A DNA stretch of 64,000 nt, taken from NCBI GenBank assembly GCA_965262315.1, contig CBDHFJ010000165.1, forward strand, positions 1 through 64,000, in the 5' to 3' direction. Of the stretch, positions 54,094-63,649 are shown one piece after another (within the stretch, counting starts at the first letter, position 1; the number at the start of each line of letters is the position of its first letter). A program made the position numbers and the translations under genes. The notes beneath the pieces were generated by a model, which saw only the letters and a program-made list of their open reading frames with translations, had not been told where the DNA came from and made no database searches. Source of the stretch: JBCCFK01 sp965262315 (GTDB taxonomy: Bacteria > Actinomycetota > Acidimicrobiia > Acidimicrobiales > UBA8592).

Positions 54094-56832
54094 ATGGCGA
54101 AGAATCCTTTCAAGACGCTGCTGCGGTCCGGCGAGGGCAAGAAGCTCCGCGCGATCGAGGCACTGGTGCCCGACATCAATGAGCTCGAGCCGTCCATGAA
54201 GGCGCTGTCCGACGCGGATCTCCAGGCCAAGACGCCGGAGTTCAAGCAGCGCCTCGACAACGGCGAGGATCTCAACGACATCCTGATCGACGCGTTCGCA
54301 GTGGTGCGCGAGGCCGCGTGGCGGGTGATCGGTCAGCGTCACTACGACGTCCAGCTCATCGGCGGTGCCGCGCTCCACTTCGGGTGGGTCGCCGAGATGA
54401 AGACGGGCGAGGGCAAGACCCTCACCTCGACGCTCCCGATCTATCTCAACGCACTGTCCGGCAAGGGGGTGCACGTCGTCACCGTCAACGACTACCTGGC
54501 CGCCCGAGACGCCGAGTGGATGGGCCAGATCTATGGCTGGTTGGGCCTCAAGACCGGGCTGGTCGTGCCGGGCAACCGCGACAGCGCGTTCAAGCGCGAA
54601 CAGTACGACTGCGACATCACCCACGGCACCAACAACGAGCTCGGGTTCGACTACCTGCGCGACAACATGGCCATGTCGATGGACCGGAAGGTGCAGCGGG
54701 GACACAACTTCTGCATCGTCGACGAGATCGACTCGATCCTCATCGACGAGGCTCGCACGCCGCTCATCATCAGCGGCCGTCTCGCCGATGCCGCGAAGGT
54801 CTACTACCAGTTCGCCTCGATCGTCCGTGGCCTCCAGCGCGACCTCCACTACGACGTGGACGAGGAGAAGCGCACGGTCGCTCCCACCGAGGAGGGGATC
54901 CACGCGGTCGAGAAGTCGCTCGGGATCGAGAACCTGTACGACTCGGTGTCGGCCAACCTCGTGCACCAGTTCCAGGTGGCGCTCAAGGCCAAGGAGCTGT
55001 TCCACCGCGACAAGGACTACATCGTCGCCAGCGGCGAGGTGAAGATCGTCGACGAGTTCACCGGGCGCATTCTCGACGGTCGTCGCTGGTCCGACGGACT
55101 CCATCAAGCGGTCGAGGCCAAGGAAGGGGTGAAGATCAAGGAGGAGAATCAGACTCTCGCCACGATCACCCTCCAAAACTACTTCCGTCTCTACGACAAG
55201 CTCGCCGGCATGACCGGCACCGCCGAGACCGAGGCCGCCGAGTTCTTCAACACCTACGGCCTCCACGTGGTGCCGATCCCCACCAACAAGCCGGTCGTCC
55301 GGGACGACGCAGTCGACCTGGTGTACCGCTCCGAGGCCGGCAAGTTCGGGGCTGTCCTCGACGACATCGTCGAGCGCAACAAGGCCGGCCAGCCCGTGCT
55401 GGTCGGCACCATCTCGGTCGAGAAGTCGGAGCTGGTCTCGAGCCTGCTCGAGAAGAACGGGATCGAGCACTCGGTCCTCAACGCGAAGCTCCATGCGCGT
55501 GAGGCCGACATCGTGGCTCAGGCGGGTCGGCTCGGTGCGGTCACCGTGGCCACCAACATGGCGGGCCGTGGTGTGGACATCGTGCTCGGCGGCAACCCGG
55601 AAGGGCTCGCCGAGCGCGACGTGCTCGCCGAGGGGCTCGCCCTCGAGACCGAGGACGGCCAGGCGAGGTTCGACGAGCTGGTCGCGAAGTACGCGCCCCA
55701 GTGCGAGGCCGAGGGCGAGCAGGTGAAGGAGTTGGGTGGCCTCTACGTGGTGGCCACCGAGCGCCATGACTCCCGCCGCATCGACAACCAGCTCCGTGGT
55801 CGCTCCGGGCGCCAGGGCGACCCGGGCGAGTCCCGCTTCTACCTGTCGCTCGAGGACGAGCTGATGCGCTTGTTCGCCACCGGCGCCATGGACTGGGTGA
55901 TGAAGCGGGCCCTGCCCGAAGATGTCGCCATCGACTCCAAGATGGTCACCAAGGCCATCGAGCGGGCGCAGAACACCGTCGAGCAGCGCAACGCCGAGAC
56001 CCGCAAGAACGTCCTCAAGTACGACCAGGTCATGAACGAGCAGCGCCGGGTGATCTACGCCCGGCGCAACCAGATTCTCGAGGGGGCCGATCTTCGCGAG
56101 GAGGCGCTGGAGTACCTGGCAGAGGCCGTCGACTCCGCCATCGGCACCTACTGCGTCTCCGACTTCTCCGAAGAGTGGGACGTCGAGGGCCTCGCCACCG
56201 AGATCAACACCCTGTGGCCCAACGAGCTCGTCACCGAGGACCTGGGTCACGCCCAGACCACCGACCAGATGTACGAGAAGGTCATGGCCGAGGGCGTCGC
56301 CTACTACGAGCAGCGCGAAGAGGAGATCGGCGCGGACGTCATGCGCCAGATCGAACGCCAGGTGATGCTGCGCATCATCGACCAGCGTTGGCGCGAGCAC
56401 CTCTACGAGATGGACTACCTCAAGGAGGGCATCCATCTGCGGGCGATGGGGCAGAAGGATCCGCTGACCGAGTGGCAGCGCGAAGGCTTCGAGATGTTCG
56501 GCACCATGATGTCGTCGATCGCCCAGGACTTCGTCAAGTACGTGACCCACATCCAGGTCAACGAGCAGGGCCAGGAAGGCCAGCCGGGCGACGAGGAAGC
56601 CGCGGCCACCAACGTCGAGGAGTCGGGCCCCGATGACTCCGCCGGCGCCGATCGTATGGCCGCCGCCGCCAAGGCCTCACCGGTCGACGACGGCGACATG
56701 CCCGAGGTCGTCGAGGAGAACGAGGTCCCGTCGAACACCCCGGTCGTGAAGTCGGACTTCGAGAAGACCCCGCGCAACGCCCCGTGCCCCTGCGGTTCGG
56801 GCAAGAAGTTCAAACAGTGCCACGGCAAGTGA
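54094..56832 (+). CDS. secA: Preprotein translocase ATPase SecA
   Basis: Motor that drives unfolded proteins through the SecYEG channel. The 912 residues have the full domain order: Walker A EMKTGEGKT, the family signature VTVNDYLAARDAEWMG, DEAD-type IVDEIDSILIDEA, VGTISVEKSE, NMAGRGVDIVLGGNPEG, the helical scaffold region around VLKYDQVMNEQRRV and the C-terminal zinc domain PCPCGSGKKFKQCHG. An acidic linker (about 820-885) precedes that domain. It is the canonical, housekeeping-size form. The leaderless-type promoter sets the ATG. Confidence 0.98.
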   Translation: MAKNPFKTLLRSGEGKKLRAIEALVPDINELEPSMKALSDADLQAKTPEFKQRLDNGEDLNDILIDAFAVVREAAWRVIGQRHYDVQLIGGAALHFGWVAEMKTGEGKTLTSTLPIYLNALSGKGVHVVTVNDYLAARDAEWMGQIYGWLGLKTGLVVPGNRDSAFKREQYDCDITHGTNNELGFDYLRDNMAMSMDRKVQRGHNFCIVDEIDSILIDEARTPLIISGRLADAAKVYYQFASIVRGLQRDLHYDVDEEKRTVAPTEEGIHAVEKSLGIENLYDSVSANLVHQFQVALKAKELFHRDKDYIVASGEVKIVDEFTGRILDGRRWSDGLHQAVEAKEGVKIKEENQTLATITLQNYFRLYDKLAGMTGTAETEAAEFFNTYGLHVVPIPTNKPVVRDDAVDLVYRSEAGKFGAVLDDIVERNKAGQPVLVGTISVEKSELVSSLLEKNGIEHSVLNAKLHAREADIVAQAGRLGAVTVATNMAGRGVDIVLGGNPEGLAERDVLAEGLALETEDGQARFDELVAKYAPQCEAEGEQVKELGGLYVVATERHDSRRIDNQLRGRSGRQGDPGESRFYLSLEDELMRLFATGAMDWVMKRALPEDVAIDSKMVTKAIERAQNTVEQRNAETRKNVLKYDQVMNEQRRVIYARRNQILEGADLREEALEYLAEAVDSAIGTYCVSDFSEEWDVEGLATEINTLWPNELVTEDLGHAQTTDQMYEKVMAEGVAYYEQREEEIGADVMRQIERQVMLRIIDQRWREHLYEMDYLKEGIHLRAMGQKDPLTEWQREGFEMFGTMMSSIAQDFVKYVTHIQVNEQGQEGQPGDEEAAATNVEESGPDDSAGADRMAAAAKASPVDDGDMPEVVEENEVPSNTPVVKSDFEKTPRNAPCPCGSGKKFKQCHGK

Positions 56833-57016
56833 GTCGGCCCGGAAGCGGAGCTCCCGGACCGAGTGCTTGGTGCCGCCTGACGCCGTCACTCGCGAACAGG
56901 ACGTGCTTCGCCATGGGCGGGACCTTGCTGCGTCAGGCTGCATCCTGCCATCTGGGGAGCCCCCAGCGACCTTTGGGGGATTCCCAGGGCGGACGGGGCC
57001 CGGCGCGTTCGGTTCC
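56833..57016. other. 184-bp intergenic region after secA
   Basis: No gene is supported. A weak GGCCCGG/CCGGACC hairpin follows secA, and GCCTGACGC (56875-56883) is repeated inverted at 56930-56938. A 14-base string, TGGTGCCGCCTGAC (56868-56881), also occurs at 62287-62300 next to the dispersed repeat. Confidence 0.5.
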
Positions 57017-57358
57017 ATGGACCGCATGGACGCAACGACCACACCCTCCCGCTCCAGCTTGCCGGCGCCGCCCCCGCGGCCACCCCGACCGGAGGATCGG
57101 ACCGACCTCGGAGCCCCGACGACCGGCCCCGGTTGGTGGGCCGTCGGAGCGGTCGTCATCGGTCAGATCCTGTGGCTCGGCGTCCTCTTGTACGCCTGGG
57201 TGATCGGGATCCTCGTGCTGGCGTGGACGGGCGGCGAGGGCTTGCTCGGCGCCGGTGGGGAGGACGCCGGCCGATGGATGGCGCTCGCCACCGTCGCGGC
57301 ACTGACCGCGGCGCCGATCCCAACCGTGGCGTTCATCGCATCGAGGAGACGGCGATGA
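57017..57358 (+). CDS. Small two-helix membrane protein
   Basis: A 113-residue protein with a Pro/Arg-rich start (SSLPAPPPRPPRPEDRTDL), then two membrane helices (about 40-70 and 85-108) and a basic end. I do not recognise it. The start may be ATG 57017 or ATG 57026; both are in frame and no SD decides. Its stop overlaps the start of the next gene, so they are co-translated. The longer frame back to 56867 covers the intergenic hairpins and is rejected. Confidence 0.55.
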   Translation: MDRMDATTTPSRSSLPAPPPRPPRPEDRTDLGAPTTGPGWWAVGAVVIGQILWLGVLLYAWVIGILVLAWTGGEGLLGAGGEDAGRWMALATVAALTAAPIPTVAFIASRRRR

Positions 57359-57693
57359 ACGAACAGCGGCGACCCGACGACGACATCTGGGCCGGCACCT
57401 ACGGCGACCTGTGGAACGACGACCTCGCCGATGGGTCAACCGAAGCTCGAGGGGACGACAGTCGGATGCCGTGGACGCTCGTCGTGTGGCAGGTCATCTG
57501 GGGAGTCCTGGTCCTCGCGGGATGGCTCTTCGGCGCCATGTGGGCCTACGGCCTGGCGGGCGGCGAGATCATCGGCGACGGCGGTCCGAACGCAGTCCTC
57601 TTCGTCCCGATGCTGATCATCGTCACCCTTCTGGCAGGGGCGGTCGTGGGTGAGCCCACGATCCGCTTCCGCCGTCGGCAGGGTCGCCGCTGA
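57355..57693 (+). CDS. Small two-helix membrane protein, coupled to previous gene
   Basis: A 112-residue protein with an acidic N-terminus (about 1-38, DDDIWAGTYGDLWNDD) and two membrane helices (about 40-65 and 80-100), ending in a basic tail. The previous gene has the same layout with a Pro/Arg-rich N-terminus. The ATGA overlap makes a two-gene operon of small membrane proteins between secA and prfB. No family is recognised. Confidence 0.6.
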   Translation: MNEQRRPDDDIWAGTYGDLWNDDLADGSTEARGDDSRMPWTLVVWQVIWGVLVLAGWLFGAMWAYGLAGGEIIGDGGPNAVLFVPMLIIVTLLAGAVVGEPTIRFRRRQGRR

Positions 57694-57743
57694 GGCATCA
57701 CGTGTCGTCGCCGACCCTCACCAGGGAAGCCGACCCTCGCCGG

Positions 57744-57749
57744 TAGCAT
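57744..57749 (+). promoter_or_regulatory. -10 element TAGCAT for prfB
   Basis: TAGCAT ends nine bases before the ATG at 57759. Confidence 0.5.
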
Positions 57750-57758
57750 TGCGTCGCT

Positions 57759-58880
57759 ATGGCTGACGTCACCGACGAGCTCGCGAACGCCAGGAAACGA
57801 CTGGCCGAGGCCGAGGGTTATCTCCGCATCGATGAGATCCGGGATCGCCGCATCGAACTGGAGGACCAGGCCGCCGCGCCCGACCTCTGGGACGACATGG
57901 AGCGAGCCCGCAAGGTCAACCGCGAACTGGCGGAAGTCACCGAGGACACCGATCTGTTCGACCGCCTGACCCAGGAGGTCGAGGACGTCGAGACCATGGT
58001 CGAGCTGGCCGCCGAGGACACCGACGCCGGACTCGACGACGAGATCGCCGAGGCGCTGGCCTCGCTCACCAGGGAGTTCGACGACCTCGAGCTCCGGGCC
58101 CTGTTCACCGGCGAGTGGGACGAGAAGGACGCGGTCTGCCAGATCCAGTCGGGCGAGGGTGGCACCGACGCCCAGGACTGGGCCAGCATGCTGTTGTCGA
58201 TGTACAAGCGCTGGTCCGACGCCCGAGGGCTGGACTTCGAGGTGATCGCCATCTCCGAAGGCGCCGAGGCCGGCATCACCTCCGCAGAGTTCATGGTGAA
58301 GGGGCGCATGGCGTACGGGATGTTGCGTTCCGAGCACGGTGTCCATCGCCTGGTCCGGATCTCGCCCTTCAACAAGGAAGCCAAGCGCCAGACGGCGTTT
58401 GCGTCGATGAGCATGGTGCCCTTCTTCGAGGAGATGGCCGACGAGGTCGAGATCGACGAAGGTGACCTGCGTATCGACACCTACCGCTCGTCTGGCGCCG
58501 GCGGTCAGCACGTGAACGTGACCGACTCTGCGGTCCGCATCACCCACCTGCCCACGGGCGTGGTGGTGAGCTGTCAGAACGAGCGCAGCCAGCACCAGAA
58601 CAAGGACCGCGCCATGCAGATGCTGGCCGCTCGGCTCCTGGACCTCGAACGACAGAAGCGCGAAGACGAACTCGCCGCCATCAGCGGTGAGGCCAAGAAC
58701 GTCGGGTTCGGCAGCCAGATCCGCTCGTACGTGATGCAGCCATACCAAATGGTGAAGGACCTGCGGTCCGAGTACGAGACCGGCAACGTCGACGCGGTGC
58801 TGGGCGGCGACATCGACCCGTTCATCGAGGCCTACCTGCGGTGGATGCGGGCGTCGGGCGACGCCGACGCCGAGGAGTGA
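57759..58880 (+). CDS. prfB: Peptide chain release factor 2
   Basis: Ends translation at UGA and UAA. The 373 residues show SPF in LVRISPFNKEAKRQ (RF2 stop-codon recognition), the GGQ motif in SSGAGGQHVNVTDSAVR and the C-terminal codon-recognition region. In many bacteria RF2 is made through a programmed +1 shift near codon 25; here the frame is continuous and no shift site is seen. It is followed by ftsE after 91 bases, the usual actinobacterial order prfB-ftsE-ftsX. Confidence 0.96.
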   Translation: MADVTDELANARKRLAEAEGYLRIDEIRDRRIELEDQAAAPDLWDDMERARKVNRELAEVTEDTDLFDRLTQEVEDVETMVELAAEDTDAGLDDEIAEALASLTREFDDLELRALFTGEWDEKDAVCQIQSGEGGTDAQDWASMLLSMYKRWSDARGLDFEVIAISEGAEAGITSAEFMVKGRMAYGMLRSEHGVHRLVRISPFNKEAKRQTAFASMSMVPFFEEMADEVEIDEGDLRIDTYRSSGAGGQHVNVTDSAVRITHLPTGVVVSCQNERSQHQNKDRAMQMLAARLLDLERQKREDELAAISGEAKNVGFGSQIRSYVMQPYQMVKDLRSEYETGNVDAVLGGDIDPFIEAYLRWMRASGDADAEE

Positions 58881-58920
58881 GTCGCACCGTCCCCGCGACG
58901 GGATCGACCACGCGCGGTGG

Positions 58921-58926
58921 TACCGT
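58921..58926 (+). promoter_or_regulatory. -10 element TACCGT for ftsEX
   Basis: TACCGT is 45 bases before the ATG at 58972; a leader of about 38 bases is expected, unlike the leaderless genes around it. Confidence 0.4.
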
Positions 58927-58971
58927 TGAGCTTCCTGTGGCGGGAGTCCGCGTCCCCGTCACTGCGCCCTC

Positions 58972-59649
<678 letters not shown>

Positions 59650-59661
59650 GTCGCTGCTGCC

Positions 59662-60567
59662 ATGCCACTGAAGATCGACTACGTCGTCCGCGAGACGGGC
59701 CGCAACCTGCGGCGCAACCTCACGCTCACCGTCGCGTCCGTGCTGACGGTGGCGGTGTCGCTCAGCCTGCTCGGGGTGGCGCTGCTGCTCCAGAAGGGCG
59801 TGGCCAACGCCACCGACCGGTGGGAGGACGGCGTCGAGTTCATCATCTTCCTCCAACCCGACATCACCACGGCCCAGCAGGACCGGATCCAGGGGTTGTT
59901 GGACGAGGCGTCGCCGTTGCGGATCGAGGACTACCGCTTCGTCAGCCAGCAGGAAGCCTTCGACGAGTTCCGGAACGATCTGTTCGCCGGCCAGGACGAG
60001 ATCACCGAGCTGGTCACGCCCGAGATCCTGCCGCCGTCGTACCGCGTGGTGCCCACCGAGCTCGACGCCGATCAGGTCGAGGTCCTGGCGTCCTCGTTCG
60101 AGGGTGAACCCGGCGTGCGCAAGGTCATCCGGGCCACCGAGGAGATCAAGAAGCTCGAACAGGCCACCGACTTCGTGCGCTGGATCGTGCTCGTGGCCGG
60201 CGTGGTCCTGTTGGGCACCGGTCTGTTGCTGATCCTCAACACGATCCGGATGGCCATGTTCGCCCGGCGGCGCGAGATCGAGGTCATGAAGCTCGTCGGT
60301 GCCACCAACTGGTTCATCCTGGTGCCGTTCATGCTCGAGGGCACGATCGCCGGGGTGGTCGGTGCCGGCCTCGGCACTGGCGCGGTCTACGGCGCAAACC
60401 GGGGGTTCGAGCGGTGGCTGGCCGACGACGACGTCCTGGCCATCCTGCGATCGTTCGCCGTCGACCAGGGTGAGGTGTGGGGGATCGGCCTGCTGTTGTT
60501 GGTCCTCGGTGCTGCTGTGGGCGCCGTCGGTTCCGCCATCGCGGCCTACCGTTTCCTCGACGTGTAG
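59662..60567 (+). CDS. ftsX: Cell division protein FtsX
   Basis: A 301-residue partner of FtsE with the classic layout: a cytoplasmic start (KIDYVVRETGRNLRRNL), helix 1 (about 20-42), an outside domain of some 120 residues (EFIIFLQPDITTAQQDRIQ) that binds the hydrolase activator, and three C-terminal helices (173-193, 219-243, 275-297). The MFARRREIEVMKLVGATNWF loop between helices 2 and 3 is strongly conserved. It is translated after ftsE and 93 bases before the M23/coiled-coil gene that it probably controls. Confidence 0.96.
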   Translation: MPLKIDYVVRETGRNLRRNLTLTVASVLTVAVSLSLLGVALLLQKGVANATDRWEDGVEFIIFLQPDITTAQQDRIQGLLDEASPLRIEDYRFVSQQEAFDEFRNDLFAGQDEITELVTPEILPPSYRVVPTELDADQVEVLASSFEGEPGVRKVIRATEEIKKLEQATDFVRWIVLVAGVVLLGTGLLLILNTIRMAMFARRREIEVMKLVGATNWFILVPFMLEGTIAGVVGAGLGTGAVYGANRGFERWLADDDVLAILRSFAVDQGEVWGIGLLLLVLGAAVGAVGSAIAAYRFLDV

Positions 60568-60660
60568 CCGTCTCTGGGCCGTTCGGCCCAAGCACATCGG
60601 CCCGGGTGCCGAACGGACCATCTGGCGGTGTGGTGCCGAAGCGGGCATGGCGGGATGCCG

Positions 60661-62259
60661 ATGGTGCACCCGATGAAGCCCGACCGACCGACCCGCCTCC
60701 GCGCCGTGCTCGCCGCGTTGGCGGTCCTCGCCCTGTTGTCCGGCGGGACCGCAGTGGCGCAGGAGGAGCCGGCCGGCGACGACCCGGCAGCCGAGGCCGA
60801 GGGCGATGGCAATGGTGCCGAGGACAGGCCGAAGAAGAAGCGGAAGAAGAAACAGGACGAGGTCGAGTGCGAGGCGCCGGCCGGCGACGACCAGGACGCG
60901 GCCACCGACGAGGGGGGCAACGGCGGGAACCGCAACAACAACAACAACAACAACGGCAGCAACAACAACAACGGCAACGGCAACAACGGCAACGGCAACG
61001 GCAACAATCGGAACAACGAGGGCAACGGGGTCGCCGAGGGCGAGGACGATGAGGGCCAGTCGTGTGAGCCGCGTTGTGACGATGACCAGGTCGATCTCGC
61101 TCCCGAGGAAGACGAGGCGAACTGTGTCGACCAGGCCCGCCTGAACCAGCTTCTCGCCCAGTTCGAGGCAGCTGCGGCCGAGGAGGCCGAGGCCCTCGAA
61201 GAGCTGAGCACCCAGCTCGACCACCTCGAGGAGCTCAACAGTCAGCTCGACACCCTCCGCGGTGTCCTCGGGGACGTCCAGGTGCGACTCGGCGCGGCCC
61301 GAGCCGACGTTGGCTTCGCCGCCATCCGCGAGGAGATCGCTGCGGAGGGCCTCGCCGACGTCGAGGCCGCCCTCGCCGACGAGGAGGACGAGCTCCGGCG
61401 CCAGGCGGTCCAGGCGTACATGGGGGGCGACGAGGTCGAGCTCGCCGCGTCGGCGGCGCTGCTGGAGATCGACAACTACGTCGACATGGAGACCGCCCGT
61501 GAATACGCGTCGGTCGTCATCGACGATCAGCTGGCCACGGTCGACCGGGTGGATGCCCTCCGGATGGCGGTCGAGACCCTGACCGAGGTCGTCGCCGACG
61601 TCGCCGAAGCCACCGACGTGCGCGCCGAGCAGGTCGCCGAGATCGAGAAGCAGGTCGATGACCTCATCGCCCAGCAGCGCAGCCTCGTCGCCGCGGCCGA
61701 GATCGAAGCGCAGGAGATCGCCGAACGCATTGCCGCCATCCAGGCCCGGAAGCAGGAGTACGCCGAGGAGCTGCGCGTCACCGGTGCCGGCGGCGGCGCC
61801 ATCGGGGAGCTCCTCCGGGAGCGGACCCGCCTGCTCGAGTACGAGGCGCCCGACAACCCGTTCGAGACTCTGGCGATGCCGCTGGAGAACACCCGGCTCG
61901 GTTCGCCATTCGGCCCGAGGATCCACCCGATCTTCAGCGACACGAGGCTGCACACGGGCATCGACATGTCCGGCGCAGCGGGGGAGCAGATCTTCGCCTC
62001 GGCCGACGGGATCGTCGTGTACGCCGAGGAGGCCTCGGGGTACGGCAACGTGGTGGTGGTCGACCATGGGAACACCTTCGCCACCCTCTACGCGCACATG
62101 ACCGCGGACGCGGTGTGGGTGGGGCTCGAGGTCGAGGAGGGGGACCTGCTCGGCTACGTCGGTTCGACCGGATTCTCCACCGGCCCGCACCTGCACTACG
62201 AGGTCCGGATCAACGGTCAGCCTGTCGATCCCATGCCGTATCTGAAGCTGTCTGGCTGA
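60661..62259 (+). CDS. Secreted coiled-coil LytM/M23 protein, likely FtsEX-controlled hydrolase
   Basis: A 532-residue exported protein with signal peptide (about 8-30, ending AVAQ), an acidic/Lys-rich stretch, an Asn/Gly low-complexity run near residues 95-125 and long coiled coils (about 165-390), and a C-terminal LytM domain. The zinc residues of an active M23 peptidase are there: His and Asp in LHTGIDMSG and the His-x-His in PHLHYEVRI. Coiled coil plus LytM matches EnvC-like FtsEX partners, but in EnvC the site is dead, so this one may cut peptidoglycan itself. The start could be ATG 60655, 60661 or 60673. Confidence 0.88.
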   Translation: MVHPMKPDRPTRLRAVLAALAVLALLSGGTAVAQEEPAGDDPAAEAEGDGNGAEDRPKKKRKKKQDEVECEAPAGDDQDAATDEGGNGGNRNNNNNNNGSNNNNGNGNNGNGNGNNRNNEGNGVAEGEDDEGQSCEPRCDDDQVDLAPEEDEANCVDQARLNQLLAQFEAAAAEEAEALEELSTQLDHLEELNSQLDTLRGVLGDVQVRLGAARADVGFAAIREEIAAEGLADVEAALADEEDELRRQAVQAYMGGDEVELAASAALLEIDNYVDMETAREYASVVIDDQLATVDRVDALRMAVETLTEVVADVAEATDVRAEQVAEIEKQVDDLIAQQRSLVAAAEIEAQEIAERIAAIQARKQEYAEELRVTGAGGGAIGELLRERTRLLEYEAPDNPFETLAMPLENTRLGSPFGPRIHPIFSDTRLHTGIDMSGAAGEQIFASADGIVVYAEEASGYGNVVVVDHGNTFATLYAHMTADAVWVGLEVEEGDLLGYVGSTGFSTGPHLHYEVRINGQPVDPMPYLKLSG

Positions 62260-62293
62260 GGAACCAGAGGGTCCTCAACCATTGCCTGGTGCC

Positions 62294-62384
62294 GCCTGAC
62301 CGCGGGTGTCCTTGTCGGCCGGCCGAGCCAATCGCTCAGCCGGATGTGGGGCCTGGCCCCACACCCCGCTCCGCCGGAGGCGCC
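62294..62384 (+). repeat. Dispersed intergenic repeat, copy 2
   Basis: Matches 51997-52088; the 39-base core (62346-62384) is identical at 37 positions and folds into GTGGGGCC/GGCCCCAC and a CTCCGCCGGAG palindrome. It lies 35 bases after the LytM gene, so it could act as a terminator. Confidence 0.65.
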
Positions 62385-62480
62385 GAGCCCACTGCGCCAC
62401 CACACGCCCGCTCCGGCGGCACATCACGGCCCGCCCTGCGCGTGCCCACCCACCTCCTTCTCCTGGGGAACGGGTCGAAC

Positions 62481-62486
62481 TAGTCT
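62481..62486 (+). promoter_or_regulatory. -10 element TAGTCT for the mycothiol-dependent dehydrogenase gene
   Basis: TAGTCT lies 38 bases before the ATG at 62525; a leader of about 32 bases with GGACGGGG is expected. Confidence 0.4.
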
Positions 62487-62524
62487 GCGCCGGAACTTGG
62501 TTGGACTGTCGGAAGGACGGGGAC

Positions 62525-63613
62525 ATGCCGCAGGAAGTGCGTGGGGTTGTTGCGAAGGCGCAGGGAGCACCGGTCAGTGTGGAGACGATCGTCATCCCCG
62601 ACCCGGGGCCCGGCGAGGCCGTGGTGGCCATCCAGGCCTGCGGGGTCTGCCACACCGACCTCCACTACCGCGAGGGCGGCATCAACGACGAGTTCCCGTT
62701 CCTGCTCGGCCACGAGGCCGCCGGCCTCGTCGAGTCGGTGGGCGACGGGGTCACCGAGGTCGCCCCGGGTGACTTCGTGATCCTGAACTGGCGGGCCGTC
62801 TGCGGCGAATGCCGGAGCTGTCTGCGCGGCAAGCCGCAGATCTGTTTCGCCACCCACAACGCCACCCAGAAGATGACCCTGACCGATGGGACCGAGCTCA
62901 GCCCTGCGCTCGGCATCGGAGCGTTCGCTGAGAAGACGCTCGTGGCCGCCGGGCAGTGCACCAAGGTCAACCCCGATGCCGGCCCGGAAGCCGCGGGCCT
63001 GCTGGGCTGTGGTGTCATGGCCGGCATCGGCGCCGCCATCAACACGGGCGAAGTCGGTCGAGGTGACTCGGTTGCCGTGTTCGGCTGTGGCGGTGTGGGC
63101 GACGCGGCGATCGAGGGTTCGCGCCTGGCCGGTGCGCACACGATCATCGCCGTGGACATCGACGACCAGAAGCTCGAGTGGGCCAAGGAGAAGTTCGGCG
63201 CAACCCACACCATCAACTCCAAGCACGAGGACGCGGTCGAGCGCATCCGCGAGCTGACCGGCGGCAACGGCGCCGACGTGGTCATCGAGGCGATCGGGAA
63301 GCCGCAGACCTACGAGCAGGCCTTCTACGCCCGTGATCTCGCGGGCACGGTGGTGCTCGTCGGGGTGCCCACGCCCGACATGACGATCGAGCTGCCGTTC
63401 ATCGAGATCTTCGGTCGCGGCGGGGCCCTCAAGAGCTCCTGGTACGGCGACTGCCTGCCCAGCCGGGACTTCCCGATGCTGATCGACCTGTATCTGCAGG
63501 GCCGCCTGAACCTCGACGGATTCGTGTCCGAGACCATCGATCTCGACCAGGTCGAAGAGGCGTTCCACAAGATGGAGGCGGGCGACGTCCTCCGGAGCGT
63601 GGTCGTCCTCTGA
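62525..63613 (+). CDS. mscR: S-(hydroxymethyl)mycothiol dehydrogenase
   Basis: A zinc, NAD-dependent medium-chain dehydrogenase of 362 residues that oxidises the formaldehyde adduct of mycothiol, and may reduce S-nitrosomycothiol. Catalytic zinc ligands are Cys in ACGVCHTDLH and His/Glu in LLGHEAAG; the structural zinc lobe has four Cys (CGECRSC...C). The NAD loop is VFGCGGVGDAAI. Length, ends (MPQEVRGVVAKA, DVLRSVVVL) and motifs match mycobacterial MscR (from memory). Its presence means that the host makes mycothiol, an actinobacterial thiol. Confidence 0.9.
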   Translation: MPQEVRGVVAKAQGAPVSVETIVIPDPGPGEAVVAIQACGVCHTDLHYREGGINDEFPFLLGHEAAGLVESVGDGVTEVAPGDFVILNWRAVCGECRSCLRGKPQICFATHNATQKMTLTDGTELSPALGIGAFAEKTLVAAGQCTKVNPDAGPEAAGLLGCGVMAGIGAAINTGEVGRGDSVAVFGCGGVGDAAIEGSRLAGAHTIIAVDIDDQKLEWAKEKFGATHTINSKHEDAVERIRELTGGNGADVVIEAIGKPQTYEQAFYARDLAGTVVLVGVPTPDMTIELPFIEIFGRGGALKSSWYGDCLPSRDFPMLIDLYLQGRLNLDGFVSETIDLDQVEEAFHKMEAGDVLRSVVVL

Positions 63614-63649
63614 CGGAATGATCGGTTCGGGGCGCACGGTTCCCGGTTC

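Noticed and set aside
53899..56550. 883-codon open frame antisense to secA
   Set aside because: secA is unmistakable on the plus strand; long antisense frames are usual in DNA this GC-rich, and the translation has no family motif.
57759..57840. Programmed frameshift in prfB
   Set aside because: The frame is continuous through the usual shift position and no in-frame UGA is present.
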